This document shows, piece by piece, positions 26,769 through 34,446 of a stretch of 64,000 nt of DNA. Each line of letters opens with the position of its first letter. The stretch's first letter is position 1. The notes beneath the pieces were generated by a model. The model saw nothing but the letters and a program-made list of their open reading frames with translations, had not been told where the DNA came from and ran no database searches. The translations under genes and the position numbers were made by a program. The stretch is from positions 34,755 to 98,754 of the forward strand of contig NZ_JAGIKZ010000014.1 in the NCBI RefSeq assembly GCF_017874625.1, given 5' to 3'. This DNA comes from Cytobacillus eiseniae (GTDB lineage: Bacteria; Bacillota; Bacilli; Bacillales; Cytobacillaceae).

Positions 26769-27206
26769 ATGGAAGTTAATCGAGTATCTAAAGCCTCCCT
26801 ATCGAAAGTTGACTTGAAAGAGAAGGTAGCAAAAGGTTCGATTTCATTTCAATCCGTAATGAATAAAAATCAAAATGAACAGACGTTAGAGACTTTGTAT
26901 GCGAAGATGAAGGACATTGAACAGCAGGGAGAGAAGCTTGCTGAACAGCGCACAGTTGAAAGTCTCCGTAAATATAAAAAAATGGTGAAAGACTTTTTAA
27001 ACTATGCTTTAAAAAATGGCTTAGAGCTGCAAGAACAATTCGGCTTTAGCCAGCAAGGGACAACACGCATTCATCGAATTGTAAAAGAAGTGGACAAGAA
27101 ACTAATCGATTTAACAAATGAAGTGTTAGACAAGGAATCGGAAGGCTTGAACATTTTAGATAAGGTTGGAGAAATTAAAGGGATGCTGATCAATATTTAT
27201 ACATGA
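26769..27206 (+). CDS. yaaR: YaaR family protein (DUF327)
   Basis: This 145-aa helical cytoplasmic protein has the DUF327 pattern: SISFQSVM near residue 30, then ESLRKYKKMVKDFLNYALKNGLELQEQ and RIHRIVKEVDKKLIDLTNEVLDKE. The molecular function is unknown. It follows the FlhB-tail gene by 22 nt and ends in a terminator, which closes a three-gene unit. Confidence 0.83.
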   Translation: MEVNRVSKASLSKVDLKEKVAKGSISFQSVMNKNQNEQTLETLYAKMKDIEQQGEKLAEQRTVESLRKYKKMVKDFLNYALKNGLELQEQFGFSQQGTTRIHRIVKEVDKKLIDLTNEVLDKESEGLNILDKVGEIKGMLINIYT

Positions 27207-27214
27207 TCGGTACT

Positions 27215-27255
27215 AAAAAAGGACTCAAAAGAATTTTATTCTGCTGAGTCTTTTT
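27215..27255. terminator. Terminator between yaaR and the second HD-GYP gene
   Basis: AAAAAAGGACTCA and TGAGTCTTTTTCTTT pair, with an inner AGAAT/ATTCT helix. A and T tracts on the two sides suit both converging genes. Confidence 0.75.
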
Positions 27256-27258
27256 CTT

Positions 27259-28296
27259 TTAAACGATATGATAGTTTCTTGCATCTTCTGGAGTCTGATC
27301 AATTAAATGAACAAGTTTGATGTCTGACTCCTTCCGCAAATCCACATACTCCCCATTCATTTTTACCAACGGCTGATACGGCTCATTCTCATGAATGAAA
27401 ACAATTTCAGCTTCTTCCCCATTGCTGAGCATCACTTTCTCAGAGATGTTTTGTCTCATTAAATAGCGGACAAAAGGAAGGACGATGGCTGGGTTGAGCA
27501 GATTGACTTGTGACTCCTCAATGAGGTCGTACACACTTGTGAAATGTGGGTTGTCCCCTTCTTGATGGAGATTCATATAAATATCATTGAAATGATCAGC
27601 GACGGATACAATTTGAACGAAATAAGGGATGCCGCCTTCTTTGCGATTCGTTGGATAGCCGCTTCCATTCATCCTTTCATGGTGCAAAAGGGCAGATAAT
27701 GGGACAAGCGGATTGATGTTCGGGATTAATTTCAATAATTTATAGCCGTTTTCTGTATGTTTTTCGATTTGTGTTTGTTCATTTTCTCCATCCATTCCGA
27801 TCATGCCGATTTCATGGAATAGCCCCATTTCGGCAAGCAGGTAGCAATCTTTCTTTTCTAGACCTAATAGCTTCCCTATAATCGCGGAAAGGATGCCGAC
27901 ATTGATGCTTTTCAGTGTAATTAGATCCTCGCCCTTTGTGTGCAGGACTTTGAGGATGGCAATATCTTCAAGAGCTAATTGAATGAGGGAATGATAGCGC
28001 TTCCTTAACTCAGGCAGGTCGATCTCCTTCATCTGATGAAATTCTTGAAATGTTTGACTTATATAAGATTGAATGGATTGATAGGGTTGTGCACTTTGTA
28101 GCTTTCGCTGAATTGGCTTGCTTTTGCTGCTTTGTTCCATGGCAACCTTTGTACCAAAGCGATATTTTTGAAGCAAAAGGACATGAATTTCTTTAAGAAT
28201 TGTTCCCTTTTTCAATAACAAGATCCCTTGTTCAGAGAAAATGTCCTCTCCTAGCGCACTCCCAACTAGATCAAATGAAATTTCGGTCTGCACCAT
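27259..28296 (-). CDS. HD-GYP-like protein with HE instead of HD, copy 2
   Basis: This 345-aa paralogue of the 22.2-kb gene has the same N-terminal domain (FDLVGSALGEDIFSEQGILLLKKGT) and HD-GYP-like layout. The metal-binding HD pair has become HE (GLFHEIGMIG), and the second motif is HHERMNGSGYP with Asn in place of Asp. Loss of these residues predicts weak or no phosphodiesterase activity. ATG 28296 has AAGGGGGA upstream; the longer reading frame into the divergent promoter is rejected. A 91-aa partner gene lies divergently. Confidence 0.82.
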   Translation of the reverse strand: MVQTEISFDLVGSALGEDIFSEQGILLLKKGTILKEIHVLLLQKYRFGTKVAMEQSSKSKPIQRKLQSAQPYQSIQSYISQTFQEFHQMKEIDLPELRKRYHSLIQLALEDIAILKVLHTKGEDLITLKSINVGILSAIIGKLLGLEKKDCYLLAEMGLFHEIGMIGMDGENEQTQIEKHTENGYKLLKLIPNINPLVPLSALLHHERMNGSGYPTNRKEGGIPYFVQIVSVADHFNDIYMNLHQEGDNPHFTSVYDLIEESQVNLLNPAIVLPFVRYLMRQNISEKVMLSNGEEAEIVFIHENEPYQPLVKMNGEYVDLRKESDIKLVHLIDQTPEDARNYHIV

Positions 28297-28421
28297 GTCT
28301 AATTCCCCCTTACGCTCTATATTACTATAATTAAAATTTATCATTTTTTGCAGGAAAAATATACTGTATTTAACCTTATTTGGTAAAATGGGTAAAGTAT
28401 CCTGCGCATATTGGCCTAGTA

Positions 28422-28451
28422 TTGACAATTTTAATAAACAATGGTTATATT
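28422..28451 (+). promoter_or_regulatory. Sigma-A promoter of small gene, copy 2
   Basis: TTGACA at 28422-28427, an 18-nt spacer and TATATT at 28446-28451 occupy the same place relative to the gene as the promoter of copy 1. Confidence 0.7.
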
Positions 28452-28489
28452 ATCCTCTGAAAGAATATTTTTCAATAAAGGTGATTAAA

Positions 28490-28765
28490 ATGACTAACTC
28501 TCATATATGTGAAAAACCTGTGTTAACAAAGCATGAATACTATCAAAATCTGTTAAAAAGTGAATTGCATTCTGTGAAGTCGGTAAAGATTCCGACAGTA
28601 AATGACTCGATTTGCATATTGGAGTTGGTGGACTGGATCATTGAAGAATATTCGCCAAAGCAACTGGAATGCCTTGTGACCGAAATAAAAATTATGAAGA
28701 AACGAACAACGAATATTAAAGCTTTTTTAGCAATTATTGCTATTGGGTTAATGAATAAAAACTAA
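28490..28765 (+). CDS. Unknown small protein divergent from HD-GYP, copy 2
   Basis: This 91-aa paralogue of the 23539-23829 protein shows LTKHEYYQNLLKSE...KIPT...ELVDWIIEEYSPKQLECL...EIKIMKKRTTNIK and a hydrophobic end (AFLAIIAIGLM). No known family is recognised. The start is ATG 28490 (AAAGGTGATTAA upstream); the frame is open further upstream but that part covers the promoter. Conserved core, promoter and orientation in both copies argue that it is a real gene. Confidence 0.72.
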   Translation: MTNSHICEKPVLTKHEYYQNLLKSELHSVKSVKIPTVNDSICILELVDWIIEEYSPKQLECLVTEIKIMKKRTTNIKAFLAIIAIGLMNKN

Positions 28766-28793
28766 TCATTATTTTTAGAAAATGGTTAGTTTT
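28758..28793 (+). terminator. Terminator of small gene, copy 2
   Basis: AAAACTAATCATT (28758-28770, overlapping the stop codon) pairs with AATGGTTAGTTTT (28780-28792) with one G-U pair. Confidence 0.65.
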
Positions 28794-28890
28794 CTCGCAT
28801 CTCCCCCTCAACTTATGAATCTTCATTACTTTCCAAGAAAAATAAATCTTCACGATTCCGACAAATTTTTTAAAGTTTTTTCATGTACTA

Positions 28891-28920
28891 GCAGGAGAAA
28901 TGTGGGGTAAAATAGAAATG
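28891..28920 (+). promoter_or_regulatory. Possible sigma-H promoter of hpf
   Basis: GCAGGAGAA at 28891-28899, a 12-nt spacer and ATAGAAATG at 28912-28920 resemble sigma-H (RNAGGAWWW, then RNNGAAT) with one mismatch in each box. The B. subtilis orthologue yvyD is read by sigma-B and sigma-H. No clear sigma-B box was found. Confidence 0.4.
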
Positions 28921-29002
28921 TAACTACATAGTCTTTTTTATAAAAGGCTAAGCACATTTTTATACGTGCAGTATTTGGATAATGAAAAGGAGGAGTTCAC
29001 TT

Positions 29003-29554
29003 ATGAATTATAACATTCGTGGTGAAAACATTGAGGTAACTCCAGCTATTAGAGAATACGTAGAGAAGAAGATTGCCAAGCTAGAGCGGTATTTTACCGA
29101 ATCTCCAAATGCAAATGTAAATGTCAATTTGAAAACATATCAAGATAAAACATCTAAAGTAGAAGTAACGATCCCAATGCAAGGTCTAGTGCTTCGTGCG
29201 GAGGAAGTTCATAATGATATGTACGCTGCGATTGATTTAATTTCAGATAAATTAGAGCGCCAAATCCGGAAGCACAAGACGAAAGTCAATCGTAAATTCC
29301 GTGAAAAGGGCAATCTGCCAGATATGTTTGTGACGTTAGAAGACACTGAAAGAACGCTAACAGATGATGAGAATGATTTAGAAGTTGTTCGCCAAAAGAG
29401 CTTTGATCTAAAGCCGATGGACAGCGAAGAGGCCATCCTGCAAATGAATATGCTCGGTCATAATTTCTATGTATTCACAAATGCAGAAACAAGCCTAACA
29501 AACGTAGTATACAAGCGAAAAGATGGCCGTTATGGTCTAATTGAAGCTCAATAA
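29003..29554 (+). CDS. hpf: HPF, ribosome hibernation promoting factor (long form)
   Basis: This 183-aa protein dimerises 70S ribosomes into inactive 100S particles in stationary phase or stress. The N-terminal S30AE domain (MNYNIRGENIEVTPAIREYVEKKIAKLERYF ... KLERQIRKHKTKVNRKFRE) is joined by a linker to the C-terminal dimerisation domain (SFDLKPMDSEEAILQMNMLGHNFYVFTNAET). ATG 29003 follows AAAGGAGGAG. A compact terminator follows. Confidence 0.96.
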   Translation: MNYNIRGENIEVTPAIREYVEKKIAKLERYFTESPNANVNVNLKTYQDKTSKVEVTIPMQGLVLRAEEVHNDMYAAIDLISDKLERQIRKHKTKVNRKFREKGNLPDMFVTLEDTERTLTDDENDLEVVRQKSFDLKPMDSEEAILQMNMLGHNFYVFTNAETSLTNVVYKRKDGRYGLIEAQ

Positions 29555-29564
29555 TATGATTATA

Positions 29565-29597
29565 GAAAGCCCCGCTGTCAAAAGCGGGGCTTTCATC
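29565..29597 (+). terminator. Terminator of hpf
   Basis: A perfect 12-bp GC-rich stem (GAAAGCCCCGCT / AGCGGGGCTTTC) surrounds a 6-nt loop. The T tract is short. Confidence 0.85.
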
Positions 29598-29833
29598 ATT
29601 ATCTATGAATGGAATCCGTTATTCCTTGTGATCCATATATTTGAATCCTTGGTGGATTTTTCACCTCCAAGGTAATTGCTGAGTGATAGGATGTTTCAAG
29701 TATACTTCAAAAGGTAAAGGCGAATAGCCACTTTTTCCATGCTGCGATTTTCAATTAAATGAGTTCTCCTCTTTTTTTATCATTTTTCTAATAAGAGGGA
29801 TCTTTTACACCGTGATTGCTCCTTTATACTTAC

Positions 29834-29962
29834 TTATTTTGTTTGTGCGTGTTTTTCATCCATTTTTCTTTCAATTTTTTCTAGTTGCTGCTTATCTTTT
29901 AACAACTCTTCTTTATTCTTCTTTGTTAATTCCTCAAGTGAAAGTCGGAATTTTCTATTCAT
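29834..29962 (-). CDS. FbpB-like small basic protein
   Basis: This 42-aa ORF begins MNRKFRLSLEELTKKNKEEL and continues LKDKQQLEKIERKMDEKH. The pattern LEEL..KNKEELLKD...LEKIE.+.+EKH resembles the FbpB family of small basic proteins linked in B. subtilis to Fur-regulated iron sparing. A well-placed GGAGG lies 7 nt before the ATG. Upstream on the same strand are a terminator hairpin and a probable Mn2+ riboswitch. The stretch 29598-29833 downstream of it holds no clear gene. Confidence 0.65.
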   Translation of the reverse strand: MNRKFRLSLEELTKKNKEELLKDKQQLEKIERKMDEKHAQTK

Positions 29963-29982
29963 GTGAATCCTCCTTTATAGTT

Positions 29983-30014
29983 AAAAAAGGCCTTTACCAC
30001 AATAGGTAAAGGCC
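29983..30014 (-). terminator. Attenuator hairpin before the FbpB-like ORF
   Basis: On the minus strand GGCCTTTACC and GGTAAAGGCC form a perfect 10-bp stem with a 6-nt loop, followed by TTTTTTAA. It sits between the riboswitch and the ribosome site of the small ORF, the place for a ligand-controlled terminator. Confidence 0.75.
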
Positions 30015-30022
30015 AAAAATAA

Positions 30023-30135
30023 AGACCATTACCGCTCGGTAAAGGTCTGGCTAACAATTTTTTAGGTTGCCAACAATGCCGAGAGCAAATGCTCTGAAAT
30101 GACGACAATGCTGTAAAAGCTACTCCCCTTTAGGG
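30023..30135 (-). ncRNA. Probable yybP-ykoY (Mn2+) riboswitch
   Basis: Read on the minus strand the segment contains AAAGGGGAGTAGC (ending at 30119), then GTCGTCA, GGCAACC and AGACCTTTACC. These are the landmark elements of the yybP-ykoY manganese riboswitch class. A second hairpin (AGACCTTTACC / GGTAATGGTCT) shares its CCTTTACC strand with the P1 helix and could switch with the terminator at 29983-30014. The class normally controls Mn2+ exporters, so the 42-aa FbpB-like ORF downstream is an unusual target. Confidence 0.72.
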
Positions 30136-30291
30136 AACAACTATTCAATTAATAAAAATAGTATATAAATTTTATTGTTTTATGTCAATAATGGAGTTTT
30201 AGAAACTAGTAAAAATGTTAAAACTTAAGATAAATAAGAATGATAGAATAAAGGGAAGATAGATGATAAAAGAGTGGAGAGGACGCTTGAA

Positions 30292-32205
30292 ATGACAGTT
30301 GTAAAAGTAAGCCGGAATGCGCCATGTCCGTGTGGAAGTGGAAAGAAATACAAAAAATGCTGTGGGAGCAAGGATGCAGTGTCGATTACTGATGTCATCG
30401 ATAAAGAAATTGTCGAACTTCAAAAAGAAGCAAGAGCGTTTGCCTTTCAACGCTATGAATTCGAAATGCGAATGGATTTTGATGATTTGCTTGATGTGCT
30501 GGAAGAGGCAAGTGAGGAAGATGTCAATTTCTATGAGTTTTTACACCCCTTTTGGTATCTTGTTTTTGAACCATTAGAAGGTGAAGAAACGATTATGCAG
30601 AAATTTATTGCCCAGAAGCTTCGGAAGATTTCTAGATTAAGGGTGAAGGACGTTTTAGCATCTTGGAAAAAAGGTTTTGCCGTTGCGGGGGTGGTGAGGG
30701 AATCGAATGGCAGCAGCCTGCTCCTTGAAGATGCATTGACTGGAAAACAGTATCCGATTATTCTTTTTGATCATTCACAAGGGTTTGAAGAAGGGGTATT
30801 TGCCTTTGCAATCCTGCATCGCTATGAGGATAAATTTACTGCATTTCCAACCCTTTTTGACCTATCAATTGAGTACACAGCTGATTATGAAGCTTTTATT
30901 CAGAATGAATTTATGAATTCAGGGTATGACAATCCAGAGGAATTTCTGGAGGAGATGTTTCTTGAACTCATGCATGATACACCTAAGGCTGGGTTATCGC
31001 TTAATCTTCAAGAGGTTGAATGGCCTAATAATGGAGCAAAGCAGGTGGCTGAACGATTTGAAAAAGATATGAAAGCTGCTGGAGAGCTCGGCTGGGTCAT
31101 TAATTTGGGAATTTTGCTTTGGATGGAATATTGCGAGCAAACGAATAAGAAGATTCAGAAGCCTGAAAACTATGCGGCAGCACTACGTTATCTTGTTTCC
31201 ACGCTGGCTCCAGTGAACGAAGAGTTAACGCAAAAGCAGCTAGGTGAGATGTATGGATTGTCAGCAAACCGTGTGTCTAGCTACTATAGTGAAATCTATT
31301 ATGTGGTAGAGGATCAGATTGATCATATGTTGGAACTGGAGCACCAGATAAACAGTCCTGTTCTAGAAGCGGAATTTCAAGACGTGCTAAAGGAAATAGA
31401 GGACAATCAATTTGACAATATCGAGGAAATAAGTGATTTCCTGCAGGCGAGATTAGATGGCGGTCCAAAGCCGAAAAAGAATAATCAAAGCAAAAAGGAT
31501 AAAGCCCAAGAACTGATTTATGCAGCATTTGAAGCGGCTGGAGCAGAAAGATACAAGCTCGCGCAAAAAGCCCTGGAGCTAAACCCGTCCCATGCCGATG
31601 GCTATACAATTCTAGCTGAACAGGCAGATTCTCTCGAGACAGCTGCCGGGTTACTTGAAAAGGGCATGCGCCTTAGTCGTGCGGAGTTAGGTGAATCCTT
31701 TTTTCAGGAAAATAAAGGGTACTTCTGGGGACTACTCGAAACACGGCCGTTTATGCGCGCAGCCATGAGTTATGCTATGGCTTTACGAGGTCTTAATGAA
31801 GGAGAAGCAGCGATTGCCCTATATGAAGAGCTGCTCGCATTAAATCCAATGGACAATCAAGGCGCACGCTATCTGCTCTTCGTCGCCTATTGTGAGGATG
31901 AACAATTGCGAAAAGCGCAGGAACTTTTGAAGAAGTTTTCTGAAGACGATGCTCAAGGCGCCTATAATCAAGTCTTGATTGAAACTTTATTAAATGGGGT
32001 GACCCCAAAAGCGGATAAACTACTGCAAAAGGCAAAAAAGGCAAATAAACATGTCATCGATTACCTAACAGGCAAGAAAAGGCTTCCAGCCACAATCCCC
32101 GCTTATTACAGCTTTGGGGATAAAAACGAAGCGGCTGAATACGTAAATGAACATCAACATCTTTGGGATAGAATCCCTGAATTGCAGAAATGGCTGAGTA
32201 AGTAA
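30292..32205 (+). CDS. SEC-C motif protein with TPR-like C-terminus
   Basis: This 637-aa cytoplasmic protein begins with a zinc-binding SEC-C motif ([17 protein letters not shown], residues about 8-24), the same motif as at the end of SecA. Residues about 50-200 form an unknown alpha/beta region. Helical repeats, including TPR-like ones, cover about 410-560 (AQKALELNPSHADGYTILAEQA; AIALYEELLALNPMDNQGARYLLF). Function is unknown. ATG 30292 has GAGAGGA 8 nt upstream. Confidence 0.75.
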   Translation: MTVVKVSRNAPCPCGSGKKYKKCCGSKDAVSITDVIDKEIVELQKEARAFAFQRYEFEMRMDFDDLLDVLEEASEEDVNFYEFLHPFWYLVFEPLEGEETIMQKFIAQKLRKISRLRVKDVLASWKKGFAVAGVVRESNGSSLLLEDALTGKQYPIILFDHSQGFEEGVFAFAILHRYEDKFTAFPTLFDLSIEYTADYEAFIQNEFMNSGYDNPEEFLEEMFLELMHDTPKAGLSLNLQEVEWPNNGAKQVAERFEKDMKAAGELGWVINLGILLWMEYCEQTNKKIQKPENYAAALRYLVSTLAPVNEELTQKQLGEMYGLSANRVSSYYSEIYYVVEDQIDHMLELEHQINSPVLEAEFQDVLKEIEDNQFDNIEEISDFLQARLDGGPKPKKNNQSKKDKAQELIYAAFEAAGAERYKLAQKALELNPSHADGYTILAEQADSLETAAGLLEKGMRLSRAELGESFFQENKGYFWGLLETRPFMRAAMSYAMALRGLNEGEAAIALYEELLALNPMDNQGARYLLFVAYCEDEQLRKAQELLKKFSEDDAQGAYNQVLIETLLNGVTPKADKLLQKAKKANKHVIDYLTGKKRLPATIPAYYSFGDKNEAAEYVNEHQHLWDRIPELQKWLSK

Positions 32206-32234
32206 ACGGAGAGCATTTAGTGCTCTTCGTTTTT
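32206..32234 (+). terminator. Terminator after the SEC-C gene
   Basis: ACGGAGAGCA and TGCTCTTCGT (one G-U pair) with a TTTTT tail begin directly after the stop codon. Confidence 0.8.
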
Positions 32235-32245
32235 ATCAAAAAAAC

Positions 32246-33040
32246 CGTCAAAGAGTCCTTAATAGAGGTCCTTGAATCCCGAGCGGGCGAAAAGAGTTGT
32301 TAAAGAGTCCTCGATAGGGGTCATTGAATCCCGAGTGGGCGAAAAAAATTGTTAAAGAGTCCTCAATAGAGGTCCTTGAACCCCGAGTGGGCGAAAAGAA
32401 TTGTTAAAGAGTCCTCAATAGAGGTCCTTGAACCCCGAACAAGCAAAAAAAATCGTCAAAGAGTCCTCAATAGGGGTCCTTGAACCCCGAACAAGCGAAA
32501 AAAATCGCCAAAGAGTCCTCAATAGGGGTCATTGAACCCCGAACAGGCAAAAAAAATCGCCAAAGAGTCCTCAATAGGGGTCATTGAACCCCAAACAAGC
32601 GAAAAAAACGGTCAAAGAGTCCTCAATAGTGGTCCTTGAACCCCGAACAAGCGAAAAAAATCGCCAAAGAGTCCTCAATAGGGGTCATTGAACCCCGAAC
32701 AAGCGAAAAAAATCGCCAAAGAGTCCTTAATAGGGGTCCTTGAACCCCGAACAGGCAAAAAAAATCGCCAAAGAGTCCTCAATAGGGGTCCTTGAACCCC
32801 AAACAAGCGAAAAAACGGTCAAAGAGTCCTCAATAGGGGTCCTTGAACCCCGAACAAGCGAAAAAATCGCCAAAGAGTCTTCAATAGAGGTTATTGAACC
32901 CCAAGCAGGCGAAAAAAAGTAGCAAAAAGTCTCCAATGGAGATCATAGAACCCCGAGTAAGCGAAAAAAGTCGCCAAAGAGTCTTCAATAGAGGTCATAG
33001 AATCCCGAACTAACAAAAAAATCCACAAAGTGTCTTCAAT
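32246..33040. repeat. Minisatellite array of about 15 copies of a 51-52 bp unit
   Basis: The unit reads approximately AAAGAGTCCTCAATAGGGG, then TCATTGAACCCCGAACAAGCG, then a run of 6-8 A. Within it GGGGTC and GAACCCC form a small imperfect palindrome. Copies differ by point changes and A-run length, most at the right end. An open frame of 60 codons at 32740-32922 is a by-product, since A-run changes break any frame. A second array of the same unit ends the window. Confidence 0.9.
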
Positions 33041-33131
33041 AAGAAAAGAAGGTATCGATACGGTTCACCATGCTCTGTTTAAGTGCAGTTTTTCGTTAAA
33101 ACACCTATAATAAAAATAAGGTGGTGATAGC

Positions 33132-33542
33132 ATGCTAAAAAAAGAAATTCAGCAGCAGTTAATTCATATGATCAATGAAAAACTAAATCCCTACTTCATC
33201 ATACTCTTCGGGTCATTTGCGAAAGGGATCGAACGAGAGGATAGCGATATTGATATTGCTTATTTTAGTGCCAAGCAGCTATCATCGTATGAACGTTTTA
33301 TGCTTGCGGGAGAGCTAGCTTTAATAACTAGGCATGAAGTCGATTTAGTTGATATTAATCAAATCGACACTGTGTTTACAATGCAAATTTTTTCAGAGGG
33401 CGAGCCGATTTATATAAAGGACGACAATGAATTTATTCGTCAAAAGATGCGTGCTTACAGTATGTACACAACACTAAATGAGCAGCGCGCTTCTATCATT
33501 GAAGCAATTAAAGAGCGAGGAAGTGTTTTTGGCGATGAATGA
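33132..33542 (+). CDS. mntA: MntA-type nucleotidyltransferase antitoxin
   Basis: This 136-aa protein belongs to the minimal nucleotidyltransferase group. GSFAKGIEREDSDID fits the GSX10DXD motif exactly (residues about 24-38). Known MntA antitoxins add AMP groups to the HepT toxin tyrosine. Its 3' end overlaps the hepT start by 8 nt. GGTGGTGA precedes the ATG. Confidence 0.85.
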   Translation: MLKKEIQQQLIHMINEKLNPYFIILFGSFAKGIEREDSDIDIAYFSAKQLSSYERFMLAGELALITRHEVDLVDINQIDTVFTMQIFSEGEPIYIKDDNEFIRQKMRAYSMYTTLNEQRASIIEAIKERGSVFGDE

Positions 33543-33942
33543 TGTTATTTTAAACAAAACAACGACAATCGAACGCTGTGTGAAACGGATTCACGAAGTG
33601 TATGCAGGCAATCGAGCGAACTTAAAAGACTTCACAAAGCAAGACAGTATCATCTTAAACATTCAACGTGCTTGCGAAGCGAGTATTGATTTAGCGATGT
33701 ATCTTGTCAGTAAGCATAAGCTTGGTGTGCCAAAAGCAAGTCGTGAAGGATTTAAGCTGTTACAAGAAGCCGGATTAATTGATGATGCTCTAGCAAAGAC
33801 GTTAATGAATATGGTCGGTTTTAGAAATATTGCAATACATGATTACCAAACACTAAATCTCGATATTTTACAAGCAATTTTAGATAACCATATTAGTGAT
33901 TTTAAAGAGTTTGCGAAAGTCATTTTACAATTAGAAAAGTAA
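33535..33942 (+). CDS. hepT: HepT-type HEPN toxin
   Basis: This 135-aa helical HEPN protein carries RNIAIHDY near residue 103, which fits the RX4HXY active site and AMPylation target of HepT RNases. Helices at residues 35-65 and 85-130 match the HEPN fold. It overlaps mntA by 8 nt, as is normal for this toxin-antitoxin operon. ATG 33535 is preferred over an in-frame ATG at 33478 deep in mntA. Confidence 0.87.
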   Translation: MNDVILNKTTTIERCVKRIHEVYAGNRANLKDFTKQDSIILNIQRACEASIDLAMYLVSKHKLGVPKASREGFKLLQEAGLIDDALAKTLMNMVGFRNIAIHDYQTLNLDILQAILDNHISDFKEFAKVILQLEK

Positions 33943-34446
33943 CTAAGTATCTGAAAAACTTCTTCCAGATTCATCTATTCCCCTCTCTGCCTATTTCAAA
34001 CGATAAGGGTACCCTTTACTTCGTCCTTTGCTCAACTAGCAAGCACATTCAAACGAAAGTAAATAGGGAAGGGAGGGTTATCCGAATCTGATTGAATAAG
34101 AGAATGGTTTGAAAAACGCAATCTGTCTCTTCCAATTGACATCCACATTATTATAAGCAAACCCTCAACAATCATCCAAATAGCCCCTGCCGTATGAAAC
34201 TATTGCAAAAAACTCTCCCCTTCAATGAAATGGTCATTAAAAGGTTAACGCAAGAACTGCATCTATTTTCCCCAGGCCTGAAAGCTCCCTCACTCGCATA
34301 AGTTGTCACTCAAAAGTGAAAGTGGTAATATAAATAGGTACAAATCGAGCCTCTATGGGAGGATTCTACCAAAAAAAAGCGAATCACTTGATGTATGATT
34401 ACTTACTTAAAAAATATACATAGTCAAATATAAAGGAGCGTTTTAA
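33943..34446. other. Intergenic stretch before secA
   Basis: About 500 bp with no convincing gene. A 35-codon frame near 34195 has no ribosome site. No clear hairpin or promoter consensus was found, although secA should be read from somewhere in its right part. AAAGGAG just before 34447 is the secA ribosome site. Confidence 0.6.

Noticed and set aside
29700..29770. 15-residue cationic peptide frame (KIAAWKKWLFAFTF) on the minus strand downstream of the FbpB-like ORF
   Set aside because: Needs a TTG start with poor spacing to GAGGAG; too short to support from sequence alone.
32740..32922. 60-codon reading frame with 17-residue repeats (KESSIGVLEP type) inside the first minisatellite
   Set aside because: The unit is 51 or 52 bp because the A run varies, so the frame is lost in most copies. 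There is no ribosome site, and similar frames exist on the other strand.
32246..33040. CRISPR array
   Set aside because: The whole 52-bp unit repeats, with no unique spacers, and no cas genes are near. The same holds for the array at 63550-64000 and for the tetra-hairpin elements.
34195..34302. 35-codon ORF (MKLLQKTLPFNEMV...) upstream of secA
   Set aside because: No Shine-Dalgarno, no promoter and no recognised similarity; likely chance.
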